DNA from: Shewanella baltica
GTDB taxonomy: Bacteria; Pseudomonadota; Gammaproteobacteria; Enterobacterales; Shewanellaceae
Assembly: GCF_900456975.1 (NCBI RefSeq)
Contig: NZ_UGYM01000002.1
Coordinates: 2,852,001 to 2,916,000 of the forward strand
Direction: 5' to 3'
Length of the DNA: 64,000 bases
Numbering within the stretch: the first letter of the stretch is position 1; every line of letters begins with the position of its first letter. Below are positions 39,511 through 49,371 of this stretch, one piece after another. The position numbers and the translations under genes are program-made. The notes beneath the pieces are model-generated. The model worked only from the letters and a program-made list of their open reading frames with translations. It had not been told where the DNA came from and did not search any database.

Positions 39511-40299
39511 TCAATTTGCTAGCGGCGACCCACTGTGGAAACGAAACTCATCATCCTGCGCCAGAATCAACTCAGCCTCTAACTCACCAAAGTACTTTAC
39601 GCGCTCGCTAATATCCTCAGGTGAAACCAACTGTGCTAATGCAAGATAATCTTGATAGTGGCGGGCTTCAGAGCGCAGCAGTGACACATAAAACTTACTC
39701 AGCTCACCGTCTAAATAGGGCGCCAACTTAGCAAAACGCTCGCACGAACGCGCCTCAATATACGCCCCCACAATCAGCTTATCCCGCAGGATATCTTTCT
39801 CATGGGTGGTTACATAGCTCATCATGCCTTTGGCATAACGGCCTGCGCGAATATTACGATACTCAATGCTGCGTTTGTGCATCAATTCCAATACTTGCTC
39901 AAAATGATGAAACTCTTCTTTAATCAAGCGGATTAAAGGTGAAACCAAATTAGCGGCAAACTTAAAGTTTGGCTTAGGCATAAGTTCGGCCACCAGCTCA
40001 TTCTTTTTCACATCGCGCGCCAGAAAGCTCACCACATCATGATCTTGCGAATAGATAAACTCTTCATAGGGTTTAGCCCACGCCAACAGAGCTCGACCAC
40101 TGTCTTTATCTAACGCATATTTTCGTAGCAAAAATATCGCCGTCTGGGCCGCTTTTAACTCACAGTTACAATGATCGATAAGCAACTCATCCAAGGAATC
40201 TGATTTTATCGCGACATCAATCCAAGTTTGCGGTGTTTCACAGCGAAGAAACGCGTGGATGGGGGCAAGAAGTTGCTGCATGGACTCACTCAATATCAT
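39511..40299 (-). CDS. miaE: tRNA 2-methylthio-N6-isopentenyl-adenosine37 hydroxylase MiaE
   Basis: 262-residue ferritin-like di-iron monooxygenase. It hydroxylates ms2i6A37 to ms2io6A37 in tRNAs reading UNN codons. Metal-ligand helices are seen as KEEFHHFEQVLELM, EARSCERFAKLAPYL and LLRSEARHYQDYL. No membrane segment. Monocistronic on the minus strand. Confidence 0.92.
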   Translation of the reverse strand: MILSESMQQLLAPIHAFLRCETPQTWIDVAIKSDSLDELLIDHCNCELKAAQTAIFLLRKYALDKDSGRALLAWAKPYEEFIYSQDHDVVSFLARDVKKNELVAELMPKPNFKFAANLVSPLIRLIKEEFHHFEQVLELMHKRSIEYRNIRAGRYAKGMMSYVTTHEKDILRDKLIVGAYIEARSCERFAKLAPYLDGELSKFYVSLLRSEARHYQDYLALAQLVSPEDISERVKYFGELEAELILAQDDEFRFHSGSPLAN

Positions 40300-40564
40300 T
40301 CTGAATATCGCGCTATTTTACGCATATTTACTCATAAGCTATAGCATTAGGCTTCAGTAAACTTGACGTGCCGAACTTTTTGTTCAATAAATAATCTACA
40401 CTCTAAAGAACTGAGATCCTGATCACACAGCTTCTCACTTCTGTATGTGTCACCAATCGGCAGTTAAAGGAACAGGACACCATTTTAACCTCGATTGTGG
40501 AGCTGTTATCAGCTCGTCTGACGTTTGGCGAGCCATTCATCAATGCTGAACAAGGATAATTATA

Positions 40565-41161
40565 ATGATACTGAATCACTTAATGGGGCTATACACTCAT
40601 CCTAAACAAGAGTGGCACACAATTGAGAAAAACCATGAGGCACTAAAAAGTAGCTTAAGTCATGTGGTGCTGATCGCTTTAATCCCAGCGATTTGCAGTT
40701 ATATTGCTACGGCTTATATTGGCTGGAACCCAGGCGCCGGCGATCCTATTTACCTCACACCACAAAGCGCCATGTTTATGTCCGCTGGCATGTATTTAGG
40801 CCTAATTGCGGGCGTATTCGCCCTCGCCTATTTGGCCTATTGGATGGCAAAAACCTTCGATGCAAACCCAACCTACACCCAATCGTTAGAACTCGCGTCC
40901 TATACAGCTACGCCATTGTTCATGGTCGGTTTAGCTGCGTTGTATCCAGTGCTGTGGTTTATCATGATAGTGGGATTGATTGGTTTGGCTTACTCAGTGT
41001 ACTTACTGTACGCGGGTGTGCCGATCATTATGAATATCCCTGAAGAGAAAGGCTTTATCTACGCCAGTTCCATGGTGACCGCTGGTTTAGTGCTGTTAGT
41101 GGGGCTAATGGCAACCAGCGTTATTTTATGGAGCCTAGGTTTTGGTCCTATGTATCAATAA
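40565..41161 (+). CDS. Yip1-family inner membrane protein
   Basis: 198-residue integral membrane protein. It begins LNHLMGLYTHPKQEWHTIEK, the W-x-x-I/V element found at the start of bacterial Yip1 proteins, then five hydrophobic helices (VVLIALIPAICSYIATAYI, FMSAGMYLGLIAGVFALAYLA, SYTATPLFMVGLAALYPVL, WFIMIVGLIGLAYSVYLLY, GLVLLVGLMATSVILWSL). The YTQSLELASYTATP loop is also typical. Molecular function unknown. Monocistronic with a strong terminator; AAGGAT before the ATG. Confidence 0.85.
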   Translation: MILNHLMGLYTHPKQEWHTIEKNHEALKSSLSHVVLIALIPAICSYIATAYIGWNPGAGDPIYLTPQSAMFMSAGMYLGLIAGVFALAYLAYWMAKTFDANPTYTQSLELASYTATPLFMVGLAALYPVLWFIMIVGLIGLAYSVYLLYAGVPIIMNIPEEKGFIYASSMVTAGLVLLVGLMATSVILWSLGFGPMYQ

Positions 41162-41220
41162 CCAGTCGAATTAACTGTCACTCACACCAACCAATAGCTC
41201 TATCGCTAATTCATAAAATA

Positions 41221-41250
41221 AAAAAGAAGGCCTAAAGGCCTTCTTTTTTG
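41221..41250. terminator. Terminator between the Yip1-family gene and glnS
   Basis: AAAAAAGAAGGCC-TAAA-GGCCTTCTTTTTT, a perfect 13-bp stem with A and T runs, able to act in both directions between two convergent genes. Confidence 0.92.
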
Positions 41251-41289
41251 GGTCTGATTAATGATCAGAACAACTTAGCTTAATTCAAC

Positions 41290-41348
41290 TTAGCTTGATT
41301 GAGTTGAACTATTTGACTCATTTCATCAAACCAATTCAATCAAGCTAA
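41290..41348. repeat. 13-bp inverted repeat downstream of glnS
   Basis: TTAGCTTGATTGA (41290-41302) and its exact reverse complement TCAATCAAGCTAA (41336-41348), separated by 33 bases, just after the glnS stop on the minus strand. A direct repeat of AACTTAGCTT also occurs at its left edge. Confidence 0.7.
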
Positions 41349-41358
41349 TTCTATTAAA

Positions 41359-43029
41359 TCATTCGAAAGAATCACGCAGCGCTACAGTTAAGTTAAACAC
41401 TAAATTATCCGCTGACGAATCTTTGCTGTCTGCACAGAAATAACCTTCACGCTCAAACTGATAAGCTTTTTCTGCTGGCGCATTCACTAGGCTTGCTTCA
41501 GCAAAACCGTGCACTACCACTAAGGATTCTGGGTTTAATACTTCGTCCACAGTCTCTGCCGCAGCAGGATTAGGATCGGTAAATAAACGCTGATAGAGAC
41601 GGAATTCAGCTGGTTTAGCAGTAGATGCCTCAACCCAATGGATCACACCTTTAACTTTACGACCATCAGCAGGATTTTTACCTAAGGTTTCAGGATCATA
41701 AGTGCAGTAAACCGTCGTGATATTGCCTTCGCTGTCTTTGTCACAACGCTCAGCTTTAATCACATAGGCATTACGTAAACGCACTTCCTTACCTGCTACC
41801 AAACGTTTGTATTGTTTGTTAGCTTCTTCTCTAAAGTCAGCCACATCAATCAATATTTCACGGCCAAAGGCTAATTCGCGTGTCCCCATGCTCTCATCAT
41901 TTGGATGAGCGGCCGCTTGAATATACTCAAGTTCACCTTCAGCATAGTTTTCGATGATCACTTTCAATGGACGTAATACAGCCATCGCACGCGGTGCATG
42001 TTCGTTCAATTCTTCACGAATACACGCATCTAACATGCCGACTTCAATCATATTCTCTTGTTTAGTCACGCCGATACGTTGGCAGAACTCGCGAATTGAC
42101 GCAGGCGTGTAACCACGGCGACGCAGGCCAGCAATCGTTGGCATACGTGGGTCGTCCCAACCTGATACTAATTTGCGAGTCACAAGGTCGTTTAGCTTAC
42201 GCTTAGACATCAAGGTATATTCAAGATTTAAGCGTGAAAACTCGTATTGACGAGTACGATTCGGCGCTTGAAAATCATTCAAATTATCCAACACCCAGTC
42301 GTATAAACGACGGTTGTCTTGGAACTCTAAAGTACATAAAGAGTGGGTAATATGTTCTAACGCATCAGAAATACAATGGGTAAAGTCGTACATTGGGTAA
42401 ATGCACCACTTGTCACCCGTTTGGTGGTGATGGGCAAAACGAATACGGTAGATGATAGGATCGCGCATACACATGAATGGCGACGCCATATCAATTTTGG
42501 CACGCAGCGCACACTCACCTTCTTTAAAACCACCGTCGCGCATCTTAGCGAATAAGGCGAGGTTTTCTTCGACTGATGTGTCGCGGAAAGGACTGTTTTT
42601 ACCTGGCTCTTTTAACGTGCCACGGTATTCGCGAGTTTCATCAGCATTCAAGAAACACACATAAGCCAAACCTTTATTGATCAGTTCAACTGCATATTGA
42701 TGTAACTGATCAAAATAGTTTGATGAATAGCGTACATCGCCATCCCACTGGAATCCAAGCCAACGCACATCCGCCTGAATAGAATTAACATAATCAATGT
42801 CTTCTTTTTCAGGATTAGTATCGTCAAAACGTAAATTACACAGACCGTTATAGTCTCGCGCTATCCCAAAATTTAAGCAGATAGATTTAGCATGACCAAT
42901 ATGAAGATAGCCATTCGGTTCCGGCGGGAAACGAGTCTGTACACTCGTGTGCTTACCGCTTTGTAAATCTTCATCTATGATATTACGAATAAAGTTACTC
43001 GGACGTACTTCAGTGTCCACATGACTCAT
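41359..43029 (-). CDS. glnS: Glutaminyl-tRNA synthetase
   Basis: 556-residue class I synthetase (E. coli 554). The HIGH motif is in [17 protein letters not shown], the KMSKS equivalent is LMSKRKLN, and [14 protein letters not shown] gives the acceptor-end contacts. The ATG at 43029 ([18 protein letters not shown]) is the family start; an extension to 43089 is not. Monocistronic, between the Yip1-family gene and feoB. Confidence 0.97.
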   Translation of the reverse strand: MSHVDTEVRPSNFIRNIIDEDLQSGKHTSVQTRFPPEPNGYLHIGHAKSICLNFGIARDYNGLCNLRFDDTNPEKEDIDYVNSIQADVRWLGFQWDGDVRYSSNYFDQLHQYAVELINKGLAYVCFLNADETREYRGTLKEPGKNSPFRDTSVEENLALFAKMRDGGFKEGECALRAKIDMASPFMCMRDPIIYRIRFAHHHQTGDKWCIYPMYDFTHCISDALEHITHSLCTLEFQDNRRLYDWVLDNLNDFQAPNRTRQYEFSRLNLEYTLMSKRKLNDLVTRKLVSGWDDPRMPTIAGLRRRGYTPASIREFCQRIGVTKQENMIEVGMLDACIREELNEHAPRAMAVLRPLKVIIENYAEGELEYIQAAAHPNDESMGTRELAFGREILIDVADFREEANKQYKRLVAGKEVRLRNAYVIKAERCDKDSEGNITTVYCTYDPETLGKNPADGRKVKGVIHWVEASTAKPAEFRLYQRLFTDPNPAAAETVDEVLNPESLVVVHGFAEASLVNAPAEKAYQFEREGYFCADSKDSSADNLVFNLTVALRDSFE

Positions 43030-43159
43030 GGAATTCCTCTTTGCGAACAATGGCAATTTTAAGAAAACCAGCATGATCCTACAGATCACTACTAGTTACA
43101 ATGCCTAGTGCTAAAAACTATGGTTTTTGACCAGCTGGGTTATAACCGCGATAGTAAAA

Positions 43160-43190
43160 CAATAAAAGCAGCCATGAAAGCTGCTTTTAT
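43160..43190 (-). terminator. Rho-independent terminator of feoAB
   Basis: AAAAGCAGC-CATGAAA-GCTGCTTTT, with A/T flanks, about 55 bases beyond the feoB stop on the minus strand. Confidence 0.85.
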
Positions 43191-43244
43191 CTTTGACCTA
43201 ACTAAGATGACATTTATTACTCAGTCATGCTGACTCAGTAAATC

Positions 43245-45539
43245 TTACTCGGTAATGATGCGGATCCCCGGAATGATCTGCTGGGTTCTTCTGCCCTTAC
43301 GTTTCAGCCACTGATAAAAGGCCACTAACGCAAAGAGGAAGAAACCAATCCACAGACTCGATTGCACAGGATGTTGCGTAAAGGTTGCCGCTTGATAGAC
43401 TACCGTCGCCGAGCCATAGGCCAGTGAGAAAGTCCACGTTGCCGCAAATGTCGCCCAACGGGAGCCAAACTCATGCACTAAAGCGCCCATCGCCGCAACA
43501 CAAGGGGTATACAGCAAGATAAACAACAAGTAAGAGAACGCCGCAATTTTACCACTGAAACCAGCTTGCAGAGCACCGAAGGTCGATGTTGCCACGCCTT
43601 GCTCTTCCGCTATCGCTTCTTGATTGGTCAAATCACCAACAGACAGTTTTAACGGATCTTCAAGATCTAACCCAAACAAGTTTGCTGGAATCGTCGCTAG
43701 AGCCGCATTAAAGCTTTCACTCAAGGGTGTCAGCTCTTCATCAGCGGGCGCTGCACTGCTGTACAAGCTGTTTAAGGTACCGACCACGGCTTCTTTGGCA
43801 AAAATACCTGTGATAATACCGACCGTTGCTGGCCAGTTATCCTGTTCTATACCCATAGGTGAGAAGATTGGCGTGATTTTTTGGCTCGCAACACTCAACA
43901 AAGATGCTTGGCTGTCTTCATGGCCGAAAGTGCCATCAACACCAATAGCATTGATAAAGTTTAATAGCGTCACCACCAGCACAATGGTTTTACCCGCACC
44001 TAAAATAAAGCTCTTAGTGCGTTTACCTGTACGGACCATTACGGCTTTGAGTTTTGGCATTTCATAGCTTGGCAATTCCATCACCACAGCGCTACTGGTA
44101 CCGGGTAACAGTGTGCTTCTGAGTAATAAACCCGTACCGATAGCGGCAAAGATACCAATAACGTAAAGCAAGAAGACTAAATTCTGCCCAGAATCGGGGA
44201 AGAAAGCCGCGGCAAATAACGCATATACTGGCAGACGTGCACCGCAGGACATAAATGGCGCCATCATACCCGTGACAATACGCTCACGTTCACTGCCTAA
44301 GGTTCGCGTCGCCATAATCGCCGGCACAGAACAACCAAAGCCGACAATCATAGGCACGAAAGCTTTACCAGGCAGACCGATGCGGCGCATTAAACCATCG
44401 ACCACAAATGCGGCGCGCGCCATATAGCCAGAGCTTTCAAGCACCGACAAACCAAGGAATAAAGCAGCGATCACCGGAATAAACGTAGTGACGGTTTGAA
44501 TACCTTGGCCAACCCCACCCGCTAGGATAGTGACTAACCAAGCTGGAGAGCCCATGTTCGTCAAGAATGCGCCAAAGTGATCGACAAACAGCGCGCCCGC
44601 AAAGACATCGAAGAAATCGATAAAAGCACTGCCAATGTTGATGCTGAACATAAACATCAAATACATCACAAACAAGAACACAGGAATGCCAAGCATGGGA
44701 TGCAATACGAGTTTATCTAATTTGTCACTGAGGGTGAGAAATCCCGACTCTTTCACTGAACCTTGAAACACTTTCTCAACGAAATTAAAGCGCGTAGTAG
44801 CCACCATCACTTCAATATCATGGCCTTGCGAAGAGATAATCTGAGTACAGGTATTCACTTCATCCTGTAGCTCAGCATTCTGGCAGCTGCCACAACCTGA
44901 ACCATTGCCTAACATAGCCAAGGCGCGGCCACGGCTTAATTGCGCGTCTTTGCTGCAAAGTAACTGCACGCCCGCTTCAATTTGTTCATCATAATGCAGC
45001 ATCAATGGCGCTTCAGAGACTCGGCCTTGCAGTAAATCGAGTACCTGCGCTTGCACTTTTTCTACATCGGCAGGATCGCGTGAGCACACACCAATCACAG
45101 GGCAGCCAAGCTCTTTGCTCATTTTCTTTAAATCGACTTTGATACCGCGTTTAACTGCAGAATCAATTTTATTCAGCACCACCACCATAGGGATCGCGAG
45201 TTCACGCAATTGGGCGGTGAGATATAAATGACGTTCGATGTTAGTGGCATCGACTAAATTGATAATGCCGTCGACACGTTGCTCGGCGAGATATTGCTGC
45301 GCAATTTGCTCATCGAGTGAACAATCGCAACTATTGCCCGCAGGCAGAAGATCGTAAATACCCGGTAAATCGGTCAGATAGACATCGGCACCGTTTAAGG
45401 TGAAATGACCAGTCTTTTTCTCGACCGTCACACCAGACCAGTTACCGACTTGTTGATTCGCGCCGGTTAGCGCGTTAAAGAGCGTCGATTTACCCGCATT
45501 CGGGTTACCGACTGTGACGCAATGAAACTGCTTAGTCAT
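43245..45539 (-). CDS. feoB: Ferrous iron transporter FeoB
   Basis: 764-residue inner-membrane Fe(II) transporter with N-terminal G domain. G1 GNPNAGKST at 11-19, G3 DLPGIYDL, G4 NKID; then GDI-like region, and a polytopic C-terminal half with the two Gate motifs (SSGYMARAAFVVD and the later CVAAMGALVHE). The GSGCGSCQNAEL Cys cluster lies between the soluble and membrane parts. The ATG overlaps feoA by 8 bases (ATGACTAA). No feoC is seen after it. Imports Fe2+, which the neighbouring Mtr system can generate outside the cell. Confidence 0.97.
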   Translation of the reverse strand: MTKQFHCVTVGNPNAGKSTLFNALTGANQQVGNWSGVTVEKKTGHFTLNGADVYLTDLPGIYDLLPAGNSCDCSLDEQIAQQYLAEQRVDGIINLVDATNIERHLYLTAQLRELAIPMVVVLNKIDSAVKRGIKVDLKKMSKELGCPVIGVCSRDPADVEKVQAQVLDLLQGRVSEAPLMLHYDEQIEAGVQLLCSKDAQLSRGRALAMLGNGSGCGSCQNAELQDEVNTCTQIISSQGHDIEVMVATTRFNFVEKVFQGSVKESGFLTLSDKLDKLVLHPMLGIPVFLFVMYLMFMFSINIGSAFIDFFDVFAGALFVDHFGAFLTNMGSPAWLVTILAGGVGQGIQTVTTFIPVIAALFLGLSVLESSGYMARAAFVVDGLMRRIGLPGKAFVPMIVGFGCSVPAIMATRTLGSERERIVTGMMAPFMSCGARLPVYALFAAAFFPDSGQNLVFLLYVIGIFAAIGTGLLLRSTLLPGTSSAVVMELPSYEMPKLKAVMVRTGKRTKSFILGAGKTIVLVVTLLNFINAIGVDGTFGHEDSQASLLSVASQKITPIFSPMGIEQDNWPATVGIITGIFAKEAVVGTLNSLYSSAAPADEELTPLSESFNAALATIPANLFGLDLEDPLKLSVGDLTNQEAIAEEQGVATSTFGALQAGFSGKIAAFSYLLFILLYTPCVAAMGALVHEFGSRWATFAATWTFSLAYGSATVVYQAATFTQHPVQSSLWIGFFLFALVAFYQWLKRKGRRTQQIIPGIRIITE

Positions 45540-45771
45540 TCGCCTTTTCCACCTCAATGATGTCTGCCAAATCTCTGCGCATACAAAGTTTACTACCACG
45601 AATATCCAGTTCGAGACCAGAACCCATAGGTGCGTATCGGATCAATGAAAAACGCGTATTCGGCGTGATCCCCATGGACAACAACTTACGCTTCACGGTT
45701 TGTGGTAACACTAAACGCCCCACTTCAGAAATAATACCGCGATCGCCGGGACTGAGTTCGCTTAACTTCAT
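45532..45771 (-). CDS. feoA: Ferrous iron transport protein FeoA
   Basis: 79-residue SH3-like cytosolic protein required for FeoB activity. MKLSELSPGDRGII start, LLSMGITPNTRFSLIRYAPMGSGLEL core. The ATG at 45771 is preferred over the GTG at 45783 because AAGGTGG lies at correct distance before it. Translationally coupled with feoB. Confidence 0.93.
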   Translation of the reverse strand: MKLSELSPGDRGIISEVGRLVLPQTVKRKLLSMGITPNTRFSLIRYAPMGSGLELDIRGSKLCMRRDLADIIEVEKAND

Positions 45772-45816
45772 TACGTATTCCACCTTGCAACAGGTTCAGC
45801 TCGAAAAACTGCGCCC

Positions 45817-45858
45817 ATTGTAACTGAGCTATGACCCTAATAACTTTACCTAGATCAA
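45817..45858 (-). promoter_or_regulatory. Candidate FNR-type promoter of feoAB
   Basis: On the minus strand TTGATCTAGGTAAA (45845-45858) resembles the FNR box TTGAT-N4-ATCAA, with one good and one weak half-site. A -10 element TACAAT (45817-45822) lies downstream so that the box centre falls at about -41.5 from the expected start, the class II activator position. The transcript would have a leader of about 40 bases. Confidence 0.55.
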
Positions 45859-46026
45859 GATTTTTGACTGGTAACGATAATAGTTTTCAATTGTGTTGGG
45901 TATTATGTGACAAAAATACCAATGAATAAACGGCCAACTGAAAATAAAAATCCATACCTAAGCGCACAAGAGAATGATGCGATCGACAGAAGTCAAAAAG
46001 CTGTGAACAAAACCCTTACCAAAGCA

Positions 46027-46046
46027 AACGTGATCAAGGTCACGCT
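46027..46046 (+). promoter_or_regulatory. CRP-type site upstream of mtrD
   Basis: AACGTGATCAAGGTCACGCT contains CGTGA-N6-TCACG, a symmetric match to the CRP core TGTGA-N6-TCACA. It is 161-180 bases upstream of the mtrD ATG. CRP is an established activator of anaerobic respiration genes in S. oneidensis. Confidence 0.65.
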
Positions 46047-46206
46047 TCCTCTATATCACCAGTAAAATCATCCCTCTTTACAGTGAAAAGACCCTCAGAT
46101 GTTAAGCGAGTGTCACATATTTGTTCTAATATTAATCAGCTTTAATAAGCTAAATTAGCAATGTCGAAAGCGTAAAAATAACAAATATAAATGCACTCGG
46201 GAAAAG

Positions 46207-47172
46207 ATGAACATGGAAATAAGGCTAAAGTTCAAAAGCATAGCTAAGGCTATGCTATGTGTTTTGCTATCAATCGTGAGTATTTCTGTCTCGGCGACGC
46301 CTTGGGATGACAAAAAACCAGAGGACGTTGTCGCGACATTAGACAAAAAATTCGCCGAAGGTAAGTATTCTGCCAAAGGGGCTGACACTTGCCTGATGTG
46401 CCACAAAAAAAGTGCCGTAGTCATGGCCATTTTTGATGGGGTTCATGGTAATCCCAATGTGAAAGCTTCGCCCATGGCCGATTTGCAGTGTGAAGCCTGC
46501 CACGGCCCGTTAGGAAATCATAACAAAGGTGGCAAAGAGCCAATGATCACCTTTGGTGCAAATTCTCCCATTCCCGCGCAAAAGCAAAACAGTGTTTGTA
46601 TGAGCTGCCACAATGATAGCCAACGTATCGCGTGGAAAGGCAATCACCACGATAACGCCGATGTGGCTTGCGCAAGTTGCCATCAAATTCATGTTGCCAA
46701 GGATCCTATCAGCGATAAAGCCAATGAAGTCGCCATTTGTACCCAGTGCCATACCCAGCAAAAAGCCGATATGCACAAACGCTCGGCCCATCCATTACAA
46801 TGGCAACAAATGGTCTGCAGTGACTGCCATAACCCCCACGGCAGTTTGAACGATTCAAGCCTGAAGCAAATGAGCGTCAACGAAAATTGCTATAGCTGCC
46901 ACGCCGAAAAACGTGGTCCTAAATTATGGGAACATGCCCCCGTCACCGACAACTGCGCGAATTGTCACAACCCCCATGGCAGCGTGAACGAAGCCATGCT
47001 GATCAGTAAGCCGCCGCAGCTTTGTCAACAATGCCACGCCTCGGATGGTCATAGCAGCAATGCCTACTTTGGCAATCAAACCAATGCCTTCACTTCAGGT
47101 AACTCCTGTATGAATTGCCACGGGCAAGTGCATGGTTCTAACCATCCTTCTGGCAAATTGCTACAGAGATAA
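46207..47172 (+). CDS. mtrD: Periplasmic decaheme c-type cytochrome MtrD (MtrA paralogue)
   Basis: 321-residue DmsE/MtrA-family cytochrome. Signal peptide about 1-29 (ending VSISVSA), then ten CXXCH motifs in order: CLMCH, CEACH, CMSCH, CASCH, CTQCH, CSDCH, CYSCH, CANCH, CQQCH, CMNCH. It should sit inside the MtrE barrel and pass electrons from periplasmic carriers to MtrF. The 3' end is closely similar to MtrA (both end [12 protein letters not shown]), but synonymous codons differ. GGGAAAAG precedes the ATG. First gene of mtrDEF. Confidence 0.95.
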   Translation: MNMEIRLKFKSIAKAMLCVLLSIVSISVSATPWDDKKPEDVVATLDKKFAEGKYSAKGADTCLMCHKKSAVVMAIFDGVHGNPNVKASPMADLQCEACHGPLGNHNKGGKEPMITFGANSPIPAQKQNSVCMSCHNDSQRIAWKGNHHDNADVACASCHQIHVAKDPISDKANEVAICTQCHTQQKADMHKRSAHPLQWQQMVCSDCHNPHGSLNDSSLKQMSVNENCYSCHAEKRGPKLWEHAPVTDNCANCHNPHGSVNEAMLISKPPQLCQQCHASDGHSSNAYFGNQTNAFTSGNSCMNCHGQVHGSNHPSGKLLQR

Positions 47173-47185
47173 CAAGGGAATGATC

Positions 47186-49336
47186 ATGCGAACAGCTAAA
47201 TTGTCTCACCCTAGTGCTTGTTTCTCCCTCACTTTACTCGCATGGGTGATAAGCGGTGTTTTATCTCAGGCACATGCCGAAGGTTATGAGCTACAACAGG
47301 CGAATCGAAGTGGCATAAAAACAGAAGCATGGAGCTGCAAACAATGCCAATCTAAGTCAGGGCATAGTGGTGATGTCAGTGCCACTCTCGCTTATAACGA
47401 TGGCGAGGACAGCCGTTTCGGTAACCGCACAGGAACAGATAATGATGGTATCGTTACCGCCGTCGGTGCGGATATGGTGTACAAAACACAGTCGGGTTAT
47501 CAAACTCAGTTGGTCGCGGATAAGTTAGGTTTTGATGCGGGCTCAGCCAAGCTCACAACAGGAAGGCCGGGGAACTATCAAATCAACTTAGGTTATAGAG
47601 GCTTAGCTAACTATAACCATAATCAACTCAAAAGCCCTTATACCTCATCGCAAGATAAGATGTTGTTGCCCGATAACTGGATAACAGGTGGCACAACACA
47701 ATCTATGCCTATGCTACAGAGCAGCCTTGTTGGCCAAGATTTAAGTATTCAACGTGATCGCTTTATGATCGGTGGTTACTATGCCGGAAAAATATCACCC
47801 GAAAGCGACAATTCCAGTCACTACAAAGCATCATTAAACTATCAACATGAAGACCGCAGCGGCGCCAAAAAGACCAGCGCCAATATACTCACCAATAGCG
47901 TCATGCTCGCCCAACCTATTGATGACAGTACCGATGAAATCGATGCCAGAGTCTATTTTAATGGCACTGGCTGGCAAGCTGGCATCAATAGCCAAGTCAG
48001 CCAATATAAAAATGATCACCAAGCCATGCAATGGCAATCCGCCTACACGCCCACCTTTGGCGCGGCATACTTAGGCCAAAATGCAGTCGACCCCGACAGT
48101 AAAGCCTATCGCGTTGCCGCAGAAGCCTCTGGGGGAGCGAATGGTCAAAATGTGCTAATGCACGCAGGCTTTAGCCGTATGACCCAAGATGACACTTTTA
48201 TTCCAGCCACCATCAATGGCCCATCACCTATCCTGCCTGCAGATACCTTAGATGGCCAAGTGGATATTATTGAGATGGTCCTTAAATATTCGGGCCGGAT
48301 CACCCAAGACTTAAGCGTACAGGCAAGCTACAACTATCAAGACAGAGATAACAAAACGGCCAAATTAGACTTCCCACAAATCATCACCGACAGTATTAAC
48401 CAAGGCACTGCTCAAAATAGCCTTTATGATAAGCGAACCAAAAAACTCGAACTTAAAGGCAAATATCGTTTTACCTCAGCCTCCTACGTCGAAGCGGGCT
48501 ATAGCCGCAACGAAAACGATTACACTGAACTCGACCGCCAATCCGTCGACGAGTCTGGCGTGTTTGCTAAACTGAGCTATCGCTATTCCCCTGCTTGGTC
48601 AGCATGGTTGAAAGGAGAAGCACTAGAGCGCGATGGTAGTGAATACGATCCCGTCACGACCACTCAAAGTCAAAGCAATCCTTGGCTACGTAAATCCTAC
48701 CTTGCCGACAGAAAAAGACAAAAAGTCACCTTACACACTGATTATCAAACTGATATCGGCCTCTCACTAGGAGCCAGCTTGCACAGTGTCGATGACGATT
48801 ATCACCATACCCAAGTGGGACTCACTCAAGTGTCCTACCTAGGTTATGACGTATCGGCCCAATATGCGCTGAGTAACGATCTGCATTTCACCGCCTTTGT
48901 TAACCAAGATTGGCGCGACTCAGATCAAGCGGGCAGTAACCGCTTCTCAACGCCCGATTGGTACAGCACTGCCGAAGAAAAATCGACTCTAATTGGGGCT
49001 GGTTTCAGTTATCAAAACCTGTTCGATAATCACCTCGACATTGGCTTGGACTACAGCTATTCCGATGGACAGAGTGATACCAAAGTCATCTACGGCATCA
49101 CCAGTCCCTATGGCGACCTTTACGCCCGCAAACACAATATTAATGCCTACGCCAAGTATAGGTTTGCCGACAGTATGTCGCTGCGCGTCGATTGGTTATT
49201 TGAGAAATATCAAGATGCTAACTGGCAAAATCAAGGCACAAGTTGGGACACGATTCCCAACGTACTCAGTTTTGGTGATATGGGCCACGACTACAATGCT
49301 CACTACTTAGGTTTGACCTTAAGCTACCAAATGTAA
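47186..49336 (+). CDS. mtrE: Outer membrane barrel protein MtrE (MtrB paralogue)
   Basis: About 716-residue MtrB/PioB-family barrel which sheathes the decaheme MtrD and connects it to MtrF. The signal peptide (SPFSLTLLAWVISGVLSQAHA-like) precedes EGYELQQANRSGIKTEAWSCKQC, where the CXXC near the mature N-terminus matches that of MtrB. Many alternating beta strands follow, to a C-terminal LGLTLSYQM. The ATG at 47186 is chosen for its AAGGG seven bases upstream; ATG 47180 is too close, and 47132 lies inside mtrD. 13 bases after mtrD. Confidence 0.93.
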   Translation: MRTAKLSHPSACFSLTLLAWVISGVLSQAHAEGYELQQANRSGIKTEAWSCKQCQSKSGHSGDVSATLAYNDGEDSRFGNRTGTDNDGIVTAVGADMVYKTQSGYQTQLVADKLGFDAGSAKLTTGRPGNYQINLGYRGLANYNHNQLKSPYTSSQDKMLLPDNWITGGTTQSMPMLQSSLVGQDLSIQRDRFMIGGYYAGKISPESDNSSHYKASLNYQHEDRSGAKKTSANILTNSVMLAQPIDDSTDEIDARVYFNGTGWQAGINSQVSQYKNDHQAMQWQSAYTPTFGAAYLGQNAVDPDSKAYRVAAEASGGANGQNVLMHAGFSRMTQDDTFIPATINGPSPILPADTLDGQVDIIEMVLKYSGRITQDLSVQASYNYQDRDNKTAKLDFPQIITDSINQGTAQNSLYDKRTKKLELKGKYRFTSASYVEAGYSRNENDYTELDRQSVDESGVFAKLSYRYSPAWSAWLKGEALERDGSEYDPVTTTQSQSNPWLRKSYLADRKRQKVTLHTDYQTDIGLSLGASLHSVDDDYHHTQVGLTQVSYLGYDVSAQYALSNDLHFTAFVNQDWRDSDQAGSNRFSTPDWYSTAEEKSTLIGAGFSYQNLFDNHLDIGLDYSYSDGQSDTKVIYGITSPYGDLYARKHNINAYAKYRFADSMSLRVDWLFEKYQDANWQNQGTSWDTIPNVLSFGDMGHDYNAHYLGLTLSYQM

Positions 49337-49371
49337 CTTAGGCACTGACAGCGCATTCCAAGGATAGAAAT

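Larger units (their letters stand above)
45772..46206. other. Divergent control region between feoA and mtrD
   Basis: About 435 bases without genes. It holds the FNR-type feoA promoter, a possible Fur-like AT-rich stretch (AACGATAATAGTTTTCAATT at 45873-45892, weak match), and a perfect GTGA-N6-TCAC site before mtrD. The rest is AT-rich leader. Confidence 0.6.

Noticed and set aside
45873..45892. Fur box upstream of feoA
   Set aside because: AACGATAATAGTTTTCAATT only loosely fits the Fur 19-mer; listed as a weak possibility in the region note, not as a site.
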